This document shows positions 6,838 through 13,561 of a DNA stretch of 18,019 nt, one piece after another (position 1 is the first letter of the stretch; each line of letters starts with the position of its first letter). Under the pieces are notes generated by a model, which saw nothing but the letters and a program-made list of their open reading frames with translations, ran no database searches and was not told the DNA's origin. The stretch spans positions 1 to 18,019 of the forward strand of contig JAJZYE010000002.1 in assembly GCA_021806055.1 (NCBI GenBank). The letters are read 5' to 3'. This stretch comes from Actinomycetes bacterium (GTDB taxonomy: Bacteria > Actinomycetota > Acidimicrobiia > Acidimicrobiales > RAAP-2). A program made the position numbers and the translations under genes.

Positions 6838-7944
6838 CTAGCGCGCGCGGGCGGCTCGGGCCGGCGTGGCCGGGGCCTTCTTCGCCACCGACCGCGAGGT
6901 GCTGGCGGCCGCGGCGCGGGCGCGTGGCCGCGTGCGCGCGCTGGCGGCGGCGCCGCAGATCGTCTCGACCATGAGCCGGGCCACGACGTAGGGGTCGACG
7001 TTGGCGTTGGGACGACGGTCCTCGAGGTACCCGCGCTGGTCGCGGGCCACGGCGCCGGGGATGCGCACCGACGCGCCACGGTCCGAGACCCCGTAGGAGA
7101 AGGTGGACCAGTGGGCGGTCTCGTGGGCTCCGGTGAGCCGGTCCTCGACGCCGACGCCGTAGTTGGCGATGTGCTCGGACACCCGTGTCCCGAGGGCCTC
7201 GCAGGCGGCCACGATGGCGTCCCAGCCGCCCGCCGCGCGCATCTGCTTGGTCGAGAAGTTGGTGTGGGCCCCGGCTCCGTTCCAGTCGCCCTTGATCGGC
7301 TTGGCGTCGAGGCTCACGTCGACGCCGTACTCTTCGGCGATGCGCTGGAGCAGCCAGCGCGCGACCCAGAGCTGGTCGCCCACCTCGACGGTGCCGAGCA
7401 CGCCGATCTGGAACTCCCACTGGCCCATCATCACCTCGGCGTTGGTGCCCTCGATGGCCAGTCCCGCGCGTAGGCAGGCCAGCGTGTGGGCCTCGACGAT
7501 GTCGCGTCCGGGCATCTTCGCACCGCCGACGCCGCAGTAGTAGGGGCCCTGCGGCGCGGGGTAGCCCTCCTCGGGCCACCCGTAGGGCCGACCGTTCTGG
7601 AAGAAGGTGTACTCCTGCTCGATGCCGAACATCGGCGCGAACGAGGCGTAGGCGGCGGCGGCCGCCGCGGCCCCGGCGCGCGAGTTCGTGGCGTGGGGCG
7701 TCATGTCCGGGTTCAGCACCTCGCACATGACCAGCACGTCCTTGGCGCCGCGCAGGGGGTCGGGGCACGTGAACACCGGGCGCAGCACGCAGTCCGAGAA
7801 GTGGCCGGTCGCCTGGTTGGTGCTGGACCCGTCGAAGCCCCACAGCTCGGGCTTCTTGGCGTCGGCGATGATGCGGGTCTTGGACCGCAGGGTGTGGGTC
7901 GGCTCGGTGCCGTCGATCCAGATGTACTCGGCCTGGTATGACAC
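6838..7944 (-). CDS. glnII: Type II (eukaryotic-type) glutamine synthetase
   Basis: This 368-residue protein is a GSII enzyme that condenses ammonia and glutamate using ATP. Landmarks are AEYIWIDG, LWGFDGSSTNQA, FGIEQEYT (Glu109, Glu111), the GPYYCGVG segment, VMMGQWEFQIG, GDWNGAGAHTNFSTK (His227) and the RGASVRIP loop. These distinguish it from the GSI paralog next door. After the conserved end near residue 332 comes a 36-residue tail rich in Ala, Arg, Lys and Pro, ending AKKAPATPARAARAR, which I do not associate with GSII. The GTG at 7944 is supported by a GAGGAGA Shine-Dalgarno. It is first in an operon with glnA and the glnR-like gene, and a possible GlnR site lies upstream. Confidence 0.93.
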   Translation of the reverse strand: MSYQAEYIWIDGTEPTHTLRSKTRIIADAKKPELWGFDGSSTNQATGHFSDCVLRPVFTCPDPLRGAKDVLVMCEVLNPDMTPHATNSRAGAAAAAAAYASFAPMFGIEQEYTFFQNGRPYGWPEEGYPAPQGPYYCGVGGAKMPGRDIVEAHTLACLRAGLAIEGTNAEVMMGQWEFQIGVLGTVEVGDQLWVARWLLQRIAEEYGVDVSLDAKPIKGDWNGAGAHTNFSTKQMRAAGGWDAIVAACEALGTRVSEHIANYGVGVEDRLTGAHETAHWSTFSYGVSDRGASVRIPGAVARDQRGYLEDRRPNANVDPYVVARLMVETICGAAASARTRPRARAAAASTSRSVAKKAPATPARAARAR

Positions 7945-8012
7945 GGTTCTCCTCGGTGGCTGAAGGTTGCTCTCCAGTTTGACGGGCTGGTGCGGCGCAC
8001 GCCACGCGTTGT

Positions 8013-8028
8013 GTTAACCACGTGTGAA
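8013..8028 (-). promoter_or_regulatory. Possible GlnR binding half-site pair upstream of glnII
   Basis: The minus strand reads TTCAC-N6-TTAAC, which fits the AC-n9-AC core described for actinobacterial GlnR boxes but matches the fuller GTnAC-n6-GAAAC form only partly. It lies 69-84 bases upstream of the glnII start, in the region shared with nadE, and contains palindromic CACGTG and GTTAAC. The proximity of a GlnR-like gene in the operon raises its plausibility. Confidence 0.35.
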
Positions 8029-8054
8029 ACCTCGGGGGGGTCGAGGGGGGCCGG

Positions 8055-8060
8055 TAGGCT
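8055..8060 (+). promoter_or_regulatory. -10 element of leaderless promoter for nadE
   Basis: TAGGCT ends seven bases before the GTG at 8068. No Shine-Dalgarno precedes this start. Confidence 0.5.
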
Positions 8061-8067
8061 CCACTGC

Positions 8068-9843
8068 GTGCCCGTCGTGCGACTAGCCCTGGCCCAGATG
8101 AACGCGGTGGTGGGCGGGTTCGCGACCAACGTGGCCACGATCACGCGTTTTCGCGCGCAGGCGGCGGGCGTGGGAGCGGACCTGGTCGTCACGCCCGAGC
8201 TGTCGCTGACCGGTTACCCCCCCGAGGACCTGCTGTTGAAGGAGGGCTTCGTCGAGACCGCGGCCGAGGTCCTGCTCGACCTGGTGGCGACGGGGAACCT
8301 CCCCCCGGTGGTGGTGGGGACGGTGCTGAGCGAGTCCTCCTGGGCGGTGGACCTCGCCCCGTCGAGTGACGGCCGCGACGTCGTGGCGCCGATGGGCCTC
8401 GGCACGGCGGGCCACCTGGCCAACGCCCTGGTCGTGCTGGACGAGGCCGTGGTGGCCACCGCGGTCAAGCGACTCCTCCCGAACTACGATGTCTTCGACG
8501 AGCGGCGTTATTTCCACCCCGGTGTCGGCCCGCACACCATCATCAACGTGGGCGGCGCGGCGATCGGGCTGCTGATCTGTGAGGACGTGTGGACCGCGGG
8601 GGGTCCAGCGGCCGAGCTGGCGGCCCAGGGGGCGACGCTGCTGGTCGTGTCCAACGCGTCGCCGTACGCGCGCGGGCGCCCGGCCCTGCGCGAGGCCATG
8701 CTGAGCGAGCGCGCTCGCGAGACCGGGTGCCCGATCGCGTACGTCAACCTGGTCGGCGGTCAGGACGAGCTGGTCTTCGACGGCCAGAGTGTCGTGGTCG
8801 ACGCGACCGGGGCGGTGGTGGCGCGCGCCAGCGCCTTCAGCGAGGAGTTGATGACCGTCGAGCTGGAGGTGGCGGCGTCCCCGCGCGGGAGCGTCGTGCC
8901 GGTGCGCTACGCCCGCGACGAGGCCGACGCGCGCGCGGCACTGCTCAACCACGTGACGGCGCCGCTCGACGAGACCGAGGAGGTCTACCGGGCCCTGGTC
9001 ATGGGGACCCGCGACTACCTGCGCAAGAACGGTTTCCGTTCCGTCGTGCTGGGTCTGTCGGGGGGTGTGGACTCGTCGCTGGTGGCCACGATCGCCGTGG
9101 ACGCCGTGGGCGCGCGCGCGGTGCGCGGGATCGCGCTGCCCAGCCGGTACTCCTCGGATCACTCGGTCAGTGACGCCCGCGAACTCGCCACCCGCCTGGA
9201 CATCGACTTCACGGTGACCCCGATCGAGTCCGCCCACGAGGCCTTCGAGGGCCTGCTCGACGATCTCCTCGGGGGCCCACCATCGGGGCTGACCGACGAG
9301 AACCTCCAGTCGCGCATCCGCGGCGTCATTCTCATGGCGTTCTCCAACGCGACCGGTGCACTGGTGTTGACGACGGGCAACAAGTCCGAGATGGCGACGG
9401 GTTTCTCGACCCTCTACGGCGACTCGGCCGGCGGGTTCGCCGTCATCAAGGACGTACCCAAGACGATGGTGTACCGGCTGTGCCGCTACCGCAACGAGGT
9501 CGCCCGCGCGCTCGGCGACCCCGAGCCGATCCCGGTCGCCGTCCTGGACAAGGCGCCCTCCGCCGAGCTGCGCCCGGATCAGCGCGACGACCAGTCGCTG
9601 CCCCCCTACGAGCAGCTCGACCCGCTGCTCGAGCTGTACGTGGAGGGTGACGCCACCGCCGAGCAGCTCATCGCCGCGGGCCACGACCGCGCGCTGGTCC
9701 TGCGCGTGACGGCGCTGGTGGATCGTAGTGAGTACAAGCGCCGCCAGTCGCCGCCGGGGGTGCGCATCTCCTCCAAGGCCTTCGGGCGGGACCGGCGCAT
9801 GCCGATCACCAACGCCTTTCGACCCGAGTCCACCGGTGGATGA
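8068..9843 (+). CDS. nadE: Glutamine-dependent NAD+ synthetase
   Basis: This 591-residue protein carries both halves of a glutamine-dependent NAD synthetase. The N-terminal CN-hydrolase (glutaminase) domain has the catalytic triad Glu44 (TPELSLTGYP), Lys134 (AVKRLLPNY) and Cys171 (LLICEDVW). The C-terminal amidotransferase domain has the PP-loop LSGGVDSS (330-337) and NKSEMATGFSTLYGD. It converts deamido-NAD+ to NAD+ using ammonia released from glutamine. The GTG at 8068 directly precedes the conserved VVRLALAQMN and has TAGGCT seven bases upstream; an upstream in-frame start at 7990 adds only unconserved residues. It diverges from the glutamine synthetase operon that makes its nitrogen donor. 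Its stop overlaps the next gene by eight bases. Confidence 0.94.
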   Translation: MPVVRLALAQMNAVVGGFATNVATITRFRAQAAGVGADLVVTPELSLTGYPPEDLLLKEGFVETAAEVLLDLVATGNLPPVVVGTVLSESSWAVDLAPSSDGRDVVAPMGLGTAGHLANALVVLDEAVVATAVKRLLPNYDVFDERRYFHPGVGPHTIINVGGAAIGLLICEDVWTAGGPAAELAAQGATLLVVSNASPYARGRPALREAMLSERARETGCPIAYVNLVGGQDELVFDGQSVVVDATGAVVARASAFSEELMTVELEVAASPRGSVVPVRYARDEADARAALLNHVTAPLDETEEVYRALVMGTRDYLRKNGFRSVVLGLSGGVDSSLVATIAVDAVGARAVRGIALPSRYSSDHSVSDARELATRLDIDFTVTPIESAHEAFEGLLDDLLGGPPSGLTDENLQSRIRGVILMAFSNATGALVLTTGNKSEMATGFSTLYGDSAGGFAVIKDVPKTMVYRLCRYRNEVARALGDPEPIPVAVLDKAPSAELRPDQRDDQSLPPYEQLDPLLELYVEGDATAEQLIAAGHDRALVLRVTALVDRSEYKRRQSPPGVRISSKAFGRDRRMPITNAFRPESTGG

Positions 9844-10357
9844 GGACGTCGCGTCGCACCTGGCCAGCCTGGTCGGCGCGATCTACCAGGGCCTCGGGCG
9901 ACACGGCGCCGAGGTGCGCGACGACGAGTACGTCGTGGCGCTCTACGAGATGGCGCGGGCGTTCGGGGACGTGTCGATCGCCTGGCGCGAAGCCCTGGGC
10001 CGCGCGCCGCTCGAGCCCTTCGCCCCGCTGGTGCACACGCTCGAGCGCGCCGTCGCCGAGGACGAGTCGGGCGCCCTGGCCCTCTACGCGATGGCCGCGG
10101 TCGTCGGGCCCCGGCTGCTGGTCTCGCTGCGCGACGCCCGTGAGCGGGTCGGAGGTGATCCGCGCGCGGCCGCCCTGGTCGACGAGACGGCCCGGGTCAC
10201 GGTGCGCGAGCTGCGCGAACTGTCATCGCTGACGACCCACGACGAGGGTGACGACCCCGACTGGCGCGCGCGCGCCCGTGCGCTGGTCGACGAGCTCGAC
10301 GCCGGGGGCTGGACCGACAGTTTCGGCGTGTCCGCGCGGTTGCCTCCCCCCGTATAA
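9836..10357 (+). CDS. Unknown protein, 173 residues, coupled to nadE
   Basis: I do not recognise this protein. It begins at a GTG (9836) inside the last codons of nadE, in another frame, overlapping by eight bases and so probably translationally coupled. It reads as a soluble, mostly helical, acidic protein with segments such as EYVVALYEMARAFGDVS, PLVHTLERAVAEDESG and DARERVGGDPRAAALVDE. No signal peptide, membrane helix, cysteine cluster or nucleotide-binding motif is visible. Codon use, with a strong GC third position, matches its neighbours and supports it being real. The next gene is the sigma factor, 42 bases downstream. Confidence 0.7.
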   Translation: MDEDVASHLASLVGAIYQGLGRHGAEVRDDEYVVALYEMARAFGDVSIAWREALGRAPLEPFAPLVHTLERAVAEDESGALALYAMAAVVGPRLLVSLRDARERVGGDPRAAALVDETARVTVRELRELSSLTTHDEGDDPDWRARARALVDELDAGGWTDSFGVSARLPPPV

Positions 10358-10358
10358 C
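10353..10358 (+). promoter_or_regulatory. Candidate -10 of the sigma factor gene
   Basis: TATAAC overlaps the stop codon of the upstream gene. It would give a leader of about 35 bases containing a GGAGGGAG Shine-Dalgarno (10388-10395) before the ATG at 10400. No convincing -35 is seen at 16-18 bases. Confidence 0.35.
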
Positions 10359-10399
10359 TACTGATGTGAGATCCCCGGAGACGGGGTGGAGGGAGCGCC

Positions 10400-11353
10400 A
10401 TGGCCAAAGATCGGGTAGATCGCGACGACGAGGACCTGGTTCGACTGTACCTGTCGGACATCGGGCAGTACGCCCTGCTGACCAAGGACGATGAGGTACG
10501 CCTGGCCCAGACCATCGAGGAGGGCCGCGAGGCCGCCGCCGAGCTCGAGGCCGCCGACACCGAGAAGAAGACGAAGTTGACCCCCGCGCGCCGCCAGGCG
10601 CTGCGGCGCACCGCGCACCGCGGCGAGCAGGCGGAGCGCGACTTCGTGCAGTCGAACCTGCGCCTAGTGGTGTCCATCGCGAAGAAGTACCAGGCGTCGG
10701 GCCTGCCGCTGCTGGACCTGATCCAGGAGGGCAACCTCGGCCTGATGCACGCCGTCGAGAAGTTCGACTGGCGCAAGGGCTTCAAGTTCTCGACCTACGC
10801 GACCTGGTGGATCCGCCAGGCCATCACGCGAGGCATCGCCAACACGGGGCGCACCATCCGCCTGCCGGTGCACGCCGGCGACACGCTGGCGCGGGTGCAG
10901 AAGGCCCAGTCCCGCCTGGAGCTGAAGTTCGGGCGTCCGCCGACCATCCGCGAGCTCTGCGACGAGTGCGAGATGCCCGAGGACAAGTTGATCGAGGCGT
11001 TACGCTTCCGCTCCGAGCCGATCTCGCTGTCCGAGCCACTGCGCGAGGACGGCGACGCCGAACTCGGTGACGTCGTGGAGGACCGCTCGGCGGAGTCGCC
11101 CTTCGACGTGGCGGCGGTGAAGATGATGCCCGCGGCCATCGAGAAGTTGCTGCAGCCGCTCGACGACCGCGAGCAGAAGATCCTGCGCATGCGCTTCGGC
11201 CTGGACGGGGCCGGGGAGGTCCGCACGCTCGAGGACGTGGGGGCCGAGATGAACCTCACGCGCGAGCGGATCCGCCAGATCGAGGCCCGCGCCATGAGCA
11301 AGCTGCGCCACCCCTCCTCGGACACCGGCGCGCGCGACCTGCTGACGCTCTAG
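10400..11353 (+). CDS. Sigma-70 family factor, principal (SigA/RpoD-like) type
   Basis: This 317-residue sigma factor contains region 1.2 (LVRLYLSDIGQYALLT), regions 2.1-2.4 (QSNLRLVVSIAKKY, DLIQEGNLGLMHAVEKFDWRK, FSTYATWWIRQAITRGIA, RTIRLPVH), region 3 with the GRPPTIREL segment, and region 3.2 (SLSEPLREDGDAELGDVVED). Region 4.2 has the helix-turn-helix TLEDVGAEMNLTRERIRQIE near 277-296, followed by SKLRHP. It directs RNA polymerase to -35/-10 promoters. Region 1.1 is absent: the protein starts almost directly at region 1.2. That is compatible with either a short principal sigma or a group 2 SigB-type factor, and the sequence alone does not decide. The ATG has a strong Shine-Dalgarno. Its stop shares CTAG with the convergent HAD gene. 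Confidence 0.92.
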   Translation: MAKDRVDRDDEDLVRLYLSDIGQYALLTKDDEVRLAQTIEEGREAAAELEAADTEKKTKLTPARRQALRRTAHRGEQAERDFVQSNLRLVVSIAKKYQASGLPLLDLIQEGNLGLMHAVEKFDWRKGFKFSTYATWWIRQAITRGIANTGRTIRLPVHAGDTLARVQKAQSRLELKFGRPPTIRELCDECEMPEDKLIEALRFRSEPISLSEPLREDGDAELGDVVEDRSAESPFDVAAVKMMPAAIEKLLQPLDDREQKILRMRFGLDGAGEVRTLEDVGAEMNLTRERIRQIEARAMSKLRHPSSDTGARDLLTL

Positions 11354-12117
11354 CGCGAGCGCAACCGGAGTCGGCCGAGGACCGCGGCGACGGTGATGAC
11401 GAGGGCGCTGATGAAGTAGGGCGTGTGCGATCGCGAGCGGTCGTGGGCCAGGACCGGGTGGGTGAAGCTGAGGATGGGCCACGACTGCTCGTGGGCGATG
11501 CGCCCCAGCTGGCGGTCCGGGTTGACGGCGTAGGGGTGGCCGACCGCGAAGAGCATCGGCGCGTCGGTGACGGAGTCGGAGTAGGCGTAGGACTGCGTCA
11601 GGTCGATGCCGCGCAGCTCCGCCAGCTCGCGGATGGCCACGGCCTTGTTGTCACCCTGGGCGAGGAACTCCATCTCGCCGGTGAACTTCCCGTTGGCGTC
11701 GACGCACGCGCGTGAGGCGATGGCGCCGGTGATGCCGAGCAGCTCGGCGAAGGGCTCGACGATCTCGCGCGGCGACATGCTGACCAGCCAGATCTCGTCG
11801 CCGCGTGCGCGGTGGAAGTCGATCAGGTCGAGCGCCTCCTCGTAGATGAGGGGCTCGAACACGTGGGTGAGGGTCTCGGCGACCAGGGCGCGCACCTCGT
11901 CGCGGTCCCAGCCTCGCGTGATCTTGAGCGTCGTCTCGCGGATCTTGGTCAGGCGTTCCTCGTTGGCCCCGAAGCGCATGAAGAACATCTGGACCAGGGC
12001 GGCGCGAATCAGGGTTCGCCGGTGCAAGAAGCCGCGGGCGTGAAACTCGGGCCCCAGGGCCACCATGGAGGACTTGGCGATGACGGTCTTGTCCAGATCG
12101 AAGAAAGCGGCCCGCAC
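11350..12117 (-). CDS. HAD-IB family hydrolase (SerB-like phosphatase fold)
   Basis: This 255-residue protein has all four HAD motifs. Motif I is FFDLDKT with nucleophile Asp7 and Asp9, motif II is LVSMS (Ser113), motif III is Lys158 in GDNKAVAI, and motif IV is YSDSVTDAPML (Asp181, Asp185). The helical cap at about 15-100 is the HAD-IB type. A hydrophobic segment (about 233-248, PYFISALVITVAAVLG) followed by a basic tail suggests C-terminal membrane anchoring. Members of this family include phosphoserine and lipid-phosphate phosphatases; the substrate here is unknown. The GTG at 12117 has TAGCAT six bases upstream and no Shine-Dalgarno. Its stop overlaps that of the sigma factor gene at a shared CTAG. 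Confidence 0.87.
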   Translation of the reverse strand: MRAAFFDLDKTVIAKSSMVALGPEFHARGFLHRRTLIRAALVQMFFMRFGANEERLTKIRETTLKITRGWDRDEVRALVAETLTHVFEPLIYEEALDLIDFHRARGDEIWLVSMSPREIVEPFAELLGITGAIASRACVDANGKFTGEMEFLAQGDNKAVAIRELAELRGIDLTQSYAYSDSVTDAPMLFAVGHPYAVNPDRQLGRIAHEQSWPILSFTHPVLAHDRSRSHTPYFISALVITVAAVLGRLRLRSR

Positions 12118-12123
12118 GGGGTA

Positions 12124-12129
12124 ATGCTA
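12124..12129 (-). promoter_or_regulatory. -10 element of leaderless promoter for the HAD gene
   Basis: TAGCAT on the minus strand ends six bases before the GTG at 12117. The 39-base gap to the upstream ceoC stop leaves room for an independent promoter. Confidence 0.45.
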
Positions 12130-12156
12130 GGTCGGGGGCTGGTGTCGGGGGCGCCG

Positions 12157-12825
12157 TCAGCCGATGAAGGCGTCGGCGCAGTCCTGGCCGGCGGCGTCGC
12201 GCGCCAACAAGATGACGTGATCGTATTCGAGGAAGTGCATCGTGGGCGTGGGCGTGAGCGGCTGTTCGCTGCGCACGACGGCGACGACGCGAACGCCGTC
12301 GGCCAGGCGCAGTTCATCCAGGGTGAGGTGGCGGGCCACCGCCGGCGAATCGGCGGACAGGGTCACCTCGATGAGGCGCATGCGACCCTGAGCCAGGTCC
12401 AGGAGCTTGACGATGGAGCCCACCTCGACGGCCTCGTCGACCAGTGACGTGATGAGCGCGGGCGTCGACACGGCGACGTCGACGCCCCAGCGCTCGTTGA
12501 AGAGCCACTCGTTGCGCGAGTTGTTGATGCGCGCGATCACGCGCGGCACGCCGAACTCCTGCTTGGCCAGCCAGCTCACCACCAGGTTGTCCTCGTCGTC
12601 GCCGGTCGCCGCGATGACGACGTCGGCGCTGCGCAGGTCGGCCGCGCTCAGGCAGGCGTACTCGCACGCGTCAGCCGCCATGACGTTCACGCCGGGCAGG
12701 AGTGACTTGAGCCGCTCCGCGGTGGCGGTCACCTGCTCGAGCAGGGTGACGTCGTGGTGCCGATCGATGAGGTCGGTGGCGATGGCGGTGCCGACCGAGC
12801 CACCGCCGGCGACGACGACCTTCAC
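12157..12825 (-). CDS. ceoC: Second TrkA/KTN-RCK potassium uptake regulatory protein (CeoC-like)
   Basis: This 222-residue protein starts with a Rossmann nucleotide-binding motif, KVVVAGGGSVGTAIA, and has VVIAATGDDEDNLVVSWLAK followed by ARINNSRNEWLF and GVDVAVSTPALITSLVDEAV, very like mycobacterial CeoC. A TrkA_C-type domain follows (about 135-222). These cytosolic proteins bind NAD(H) or adenine nucleotides and gate potassium transporters. The GTG at 12825 shares GTGA with the stop of the upstream ceoB-like gene, so the two are coupled. The frame stays open upstream inside ceoB, but that part is not conserved. No Trk/Ktr channel subunit gene is in the window; the divergent KimA-like transporter is the nearest candidate partner. 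Confidence 0.9.
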   Translation of the reverse strand: MKVVVAGGGSVGTAIATDLIDRHHDVTLLEQVTATAERLKSLLPGVNVMAADACEYACLSAADLRSADVVIAATGDDEDNLVVSWLAKQEFGVPRVIARINNSRNEWLFNERWGVDVAVSTPALITSLVDEAVEVGSIVKLLDLAQGRMRLIEVTLSADSPAVARHLTLDELRLADGVRVVAVVRSEQPLTPTPTMHFLEYDHVILLARDAAGQDCADAFIG

Positions 12826-13475
12826 GACCCCTCCTCGGTGAGCAGGTCTCGCAACTCGTCGACGCCCTGGTTGGTCACCAGGAACTCGAGCATGTCGTCC
12901 TCCTGGGCGAAGAGCCCTTCGATGTCGACGCGCCCCTGACCCCCCCGAATGAGACCCACCACGCGGACGTGGTCGGCCAGGTTGAAGTGGGTGAGGGGGC
13001 GTCCCGCGAGCGCGTCGGGCACGATGCGTTCGACCAGGTGCAACGAGCCCGTGCCGTCGGTCCACTCGATGGACTCGTCCGAGGGGAGCAGCCAGCGCTT
13101 CACCTGCTGGGTCGTCCACAGCGAGGTCGCCACGGTGGGGATGCCGAGTTTCATGTAGATGTCCGCGCGTTGGGGGTCGTAGATGCGCGCCACCACGTTG
13201 GAGATGTCGTAGGTGTCACGGGCGATGCGCGCGCAGAGGATGTTCGTGTTGTCGCCGCTGGTCACGGCGGCCAGCGCGTCGGCGTGACTGGCGTCGGCCT
13301 TCATCAGAATGTCCCGGTCGAACCCCGAGCCCAGCAGCGTCGAGCCGTGGAATCGGGTGAGCCGGCGAAAGGCGTCGCGATTCTTGTCGATGATGACCAC
13401 CGAATGGCCGTCTTCGGAGAGCTGCATCGCCAGTTCCGAGCCCACCCGGCCGCAACCGATGACGATGATATGCAC
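12822..13475 (-). CDS. ceoB: First TrkA/KTN-RCK potassium uptake regulatory protein (CeoB-like)
   Basis: This 217-residue protein opens with the Rossmann motif HIIVIGCGRVGSELA. It continues with VVIIDKNRDAFRRL, LGSGFDRDILMKADAS, VTSGDNTNILCARIARDT and VVARIYDPQRADIYMKLGIP, closely matching mycobacterial CeoB. A TrkA_C domain follows (about 140-217). It is a cytosolic regulatory subunit of potassium transport. I chose the GTG at 13475 because the family starts right at the Rossmann strand; a GTG at 13526 would add 17 unconserved residues. A TCTGAT hexamer six bases upstream of 13475 is a weak leaderless -10. It heads a two-gene operon with ceoC and diverges from the KimA-like gene. Confidence 0.88.
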   Translation of the reverse strand: MHIIVIGCGRVGSELAMQLSEDGHSVVIIDKNRDAFRRLTRFHGSTLLGSGFDRDILMKADASHADALAAVTSGDNTNILCARIARDTYDISNVVARIYDPQRADIYMKLGIPTVATSLWTTQQVKRWLLPSDESIEWTDGTGSLHLVERIVPDALAGRPLTHFNLADHVRVVGLIRGGQGRVDIEGLFAQEDDMLEFLVTNQGVDELRDLLTEEGS

Positions 13476-13548
13476 CCGGGTATCAGAGCACAACTCGTAT
13501 CGGCGACGCAACTGGGCCGCGGTCACGGGGTGGGGGTGGGTGATGCCT

Positions 13549-13554
13549 TAGTGT
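13549..13554 (+). promoter_or_regulatory. -10 element of leaderless promoter for the KimA-like gene
   Basis: TAGTGT ends seven bases before the GTG at 13562. No Shine-Dalgarno is visible. The hexamer overlaps an upstream in-frame GTG (13553), which argues for 13562 as the start. Confidence 0.5.
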
Positions 13555-13561
13555 GAACGTC

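Noticed and set aside
5507..8005. Open minus-strand frame running through both glutamine synthetase genes into the glnR-like gene, suggesting a giant 1073-residue protein
   Set aside because: Upstream of 5506 the frame is an Arg/Pro/Gly-rich shadow of the synthetases, which are clearly coded in other frames. Only the GlnR part has family motifs and starts at its own GTG.
8083..9684. Long open frame antisense to nadE (533 codons)
   Set aside because: Composition is typical of antisense frames in high-GC DNA (His, Arg, Gln and Gly rich, no motifs), and it lies inside the unmistakable nadE.
10374..10386. CCCC-GGAGAC-GGGG hairpin in the sigma factor leader as a regulatory structure
   Set aside because: Only four base pairs and placed just before the Shine-Dalgarno; likely chance in GC-rich sequence.
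13476..13526. Upstream GTG (13526) for the ceoB-like gene
   Set aside because: It adds 17 unconserved residues ahead of the Rossmann strand where family members begin, and no Shine-Dalgarno or -10 supports it.
13527..13561. A c-di-AMP (ydaO-type) riboswitch ahead of the KimA-like gene, as in Bacillus
   Set aside because: The divergent gap is far too short and the transcript appears leaderless, so no room exists for the aptamer.
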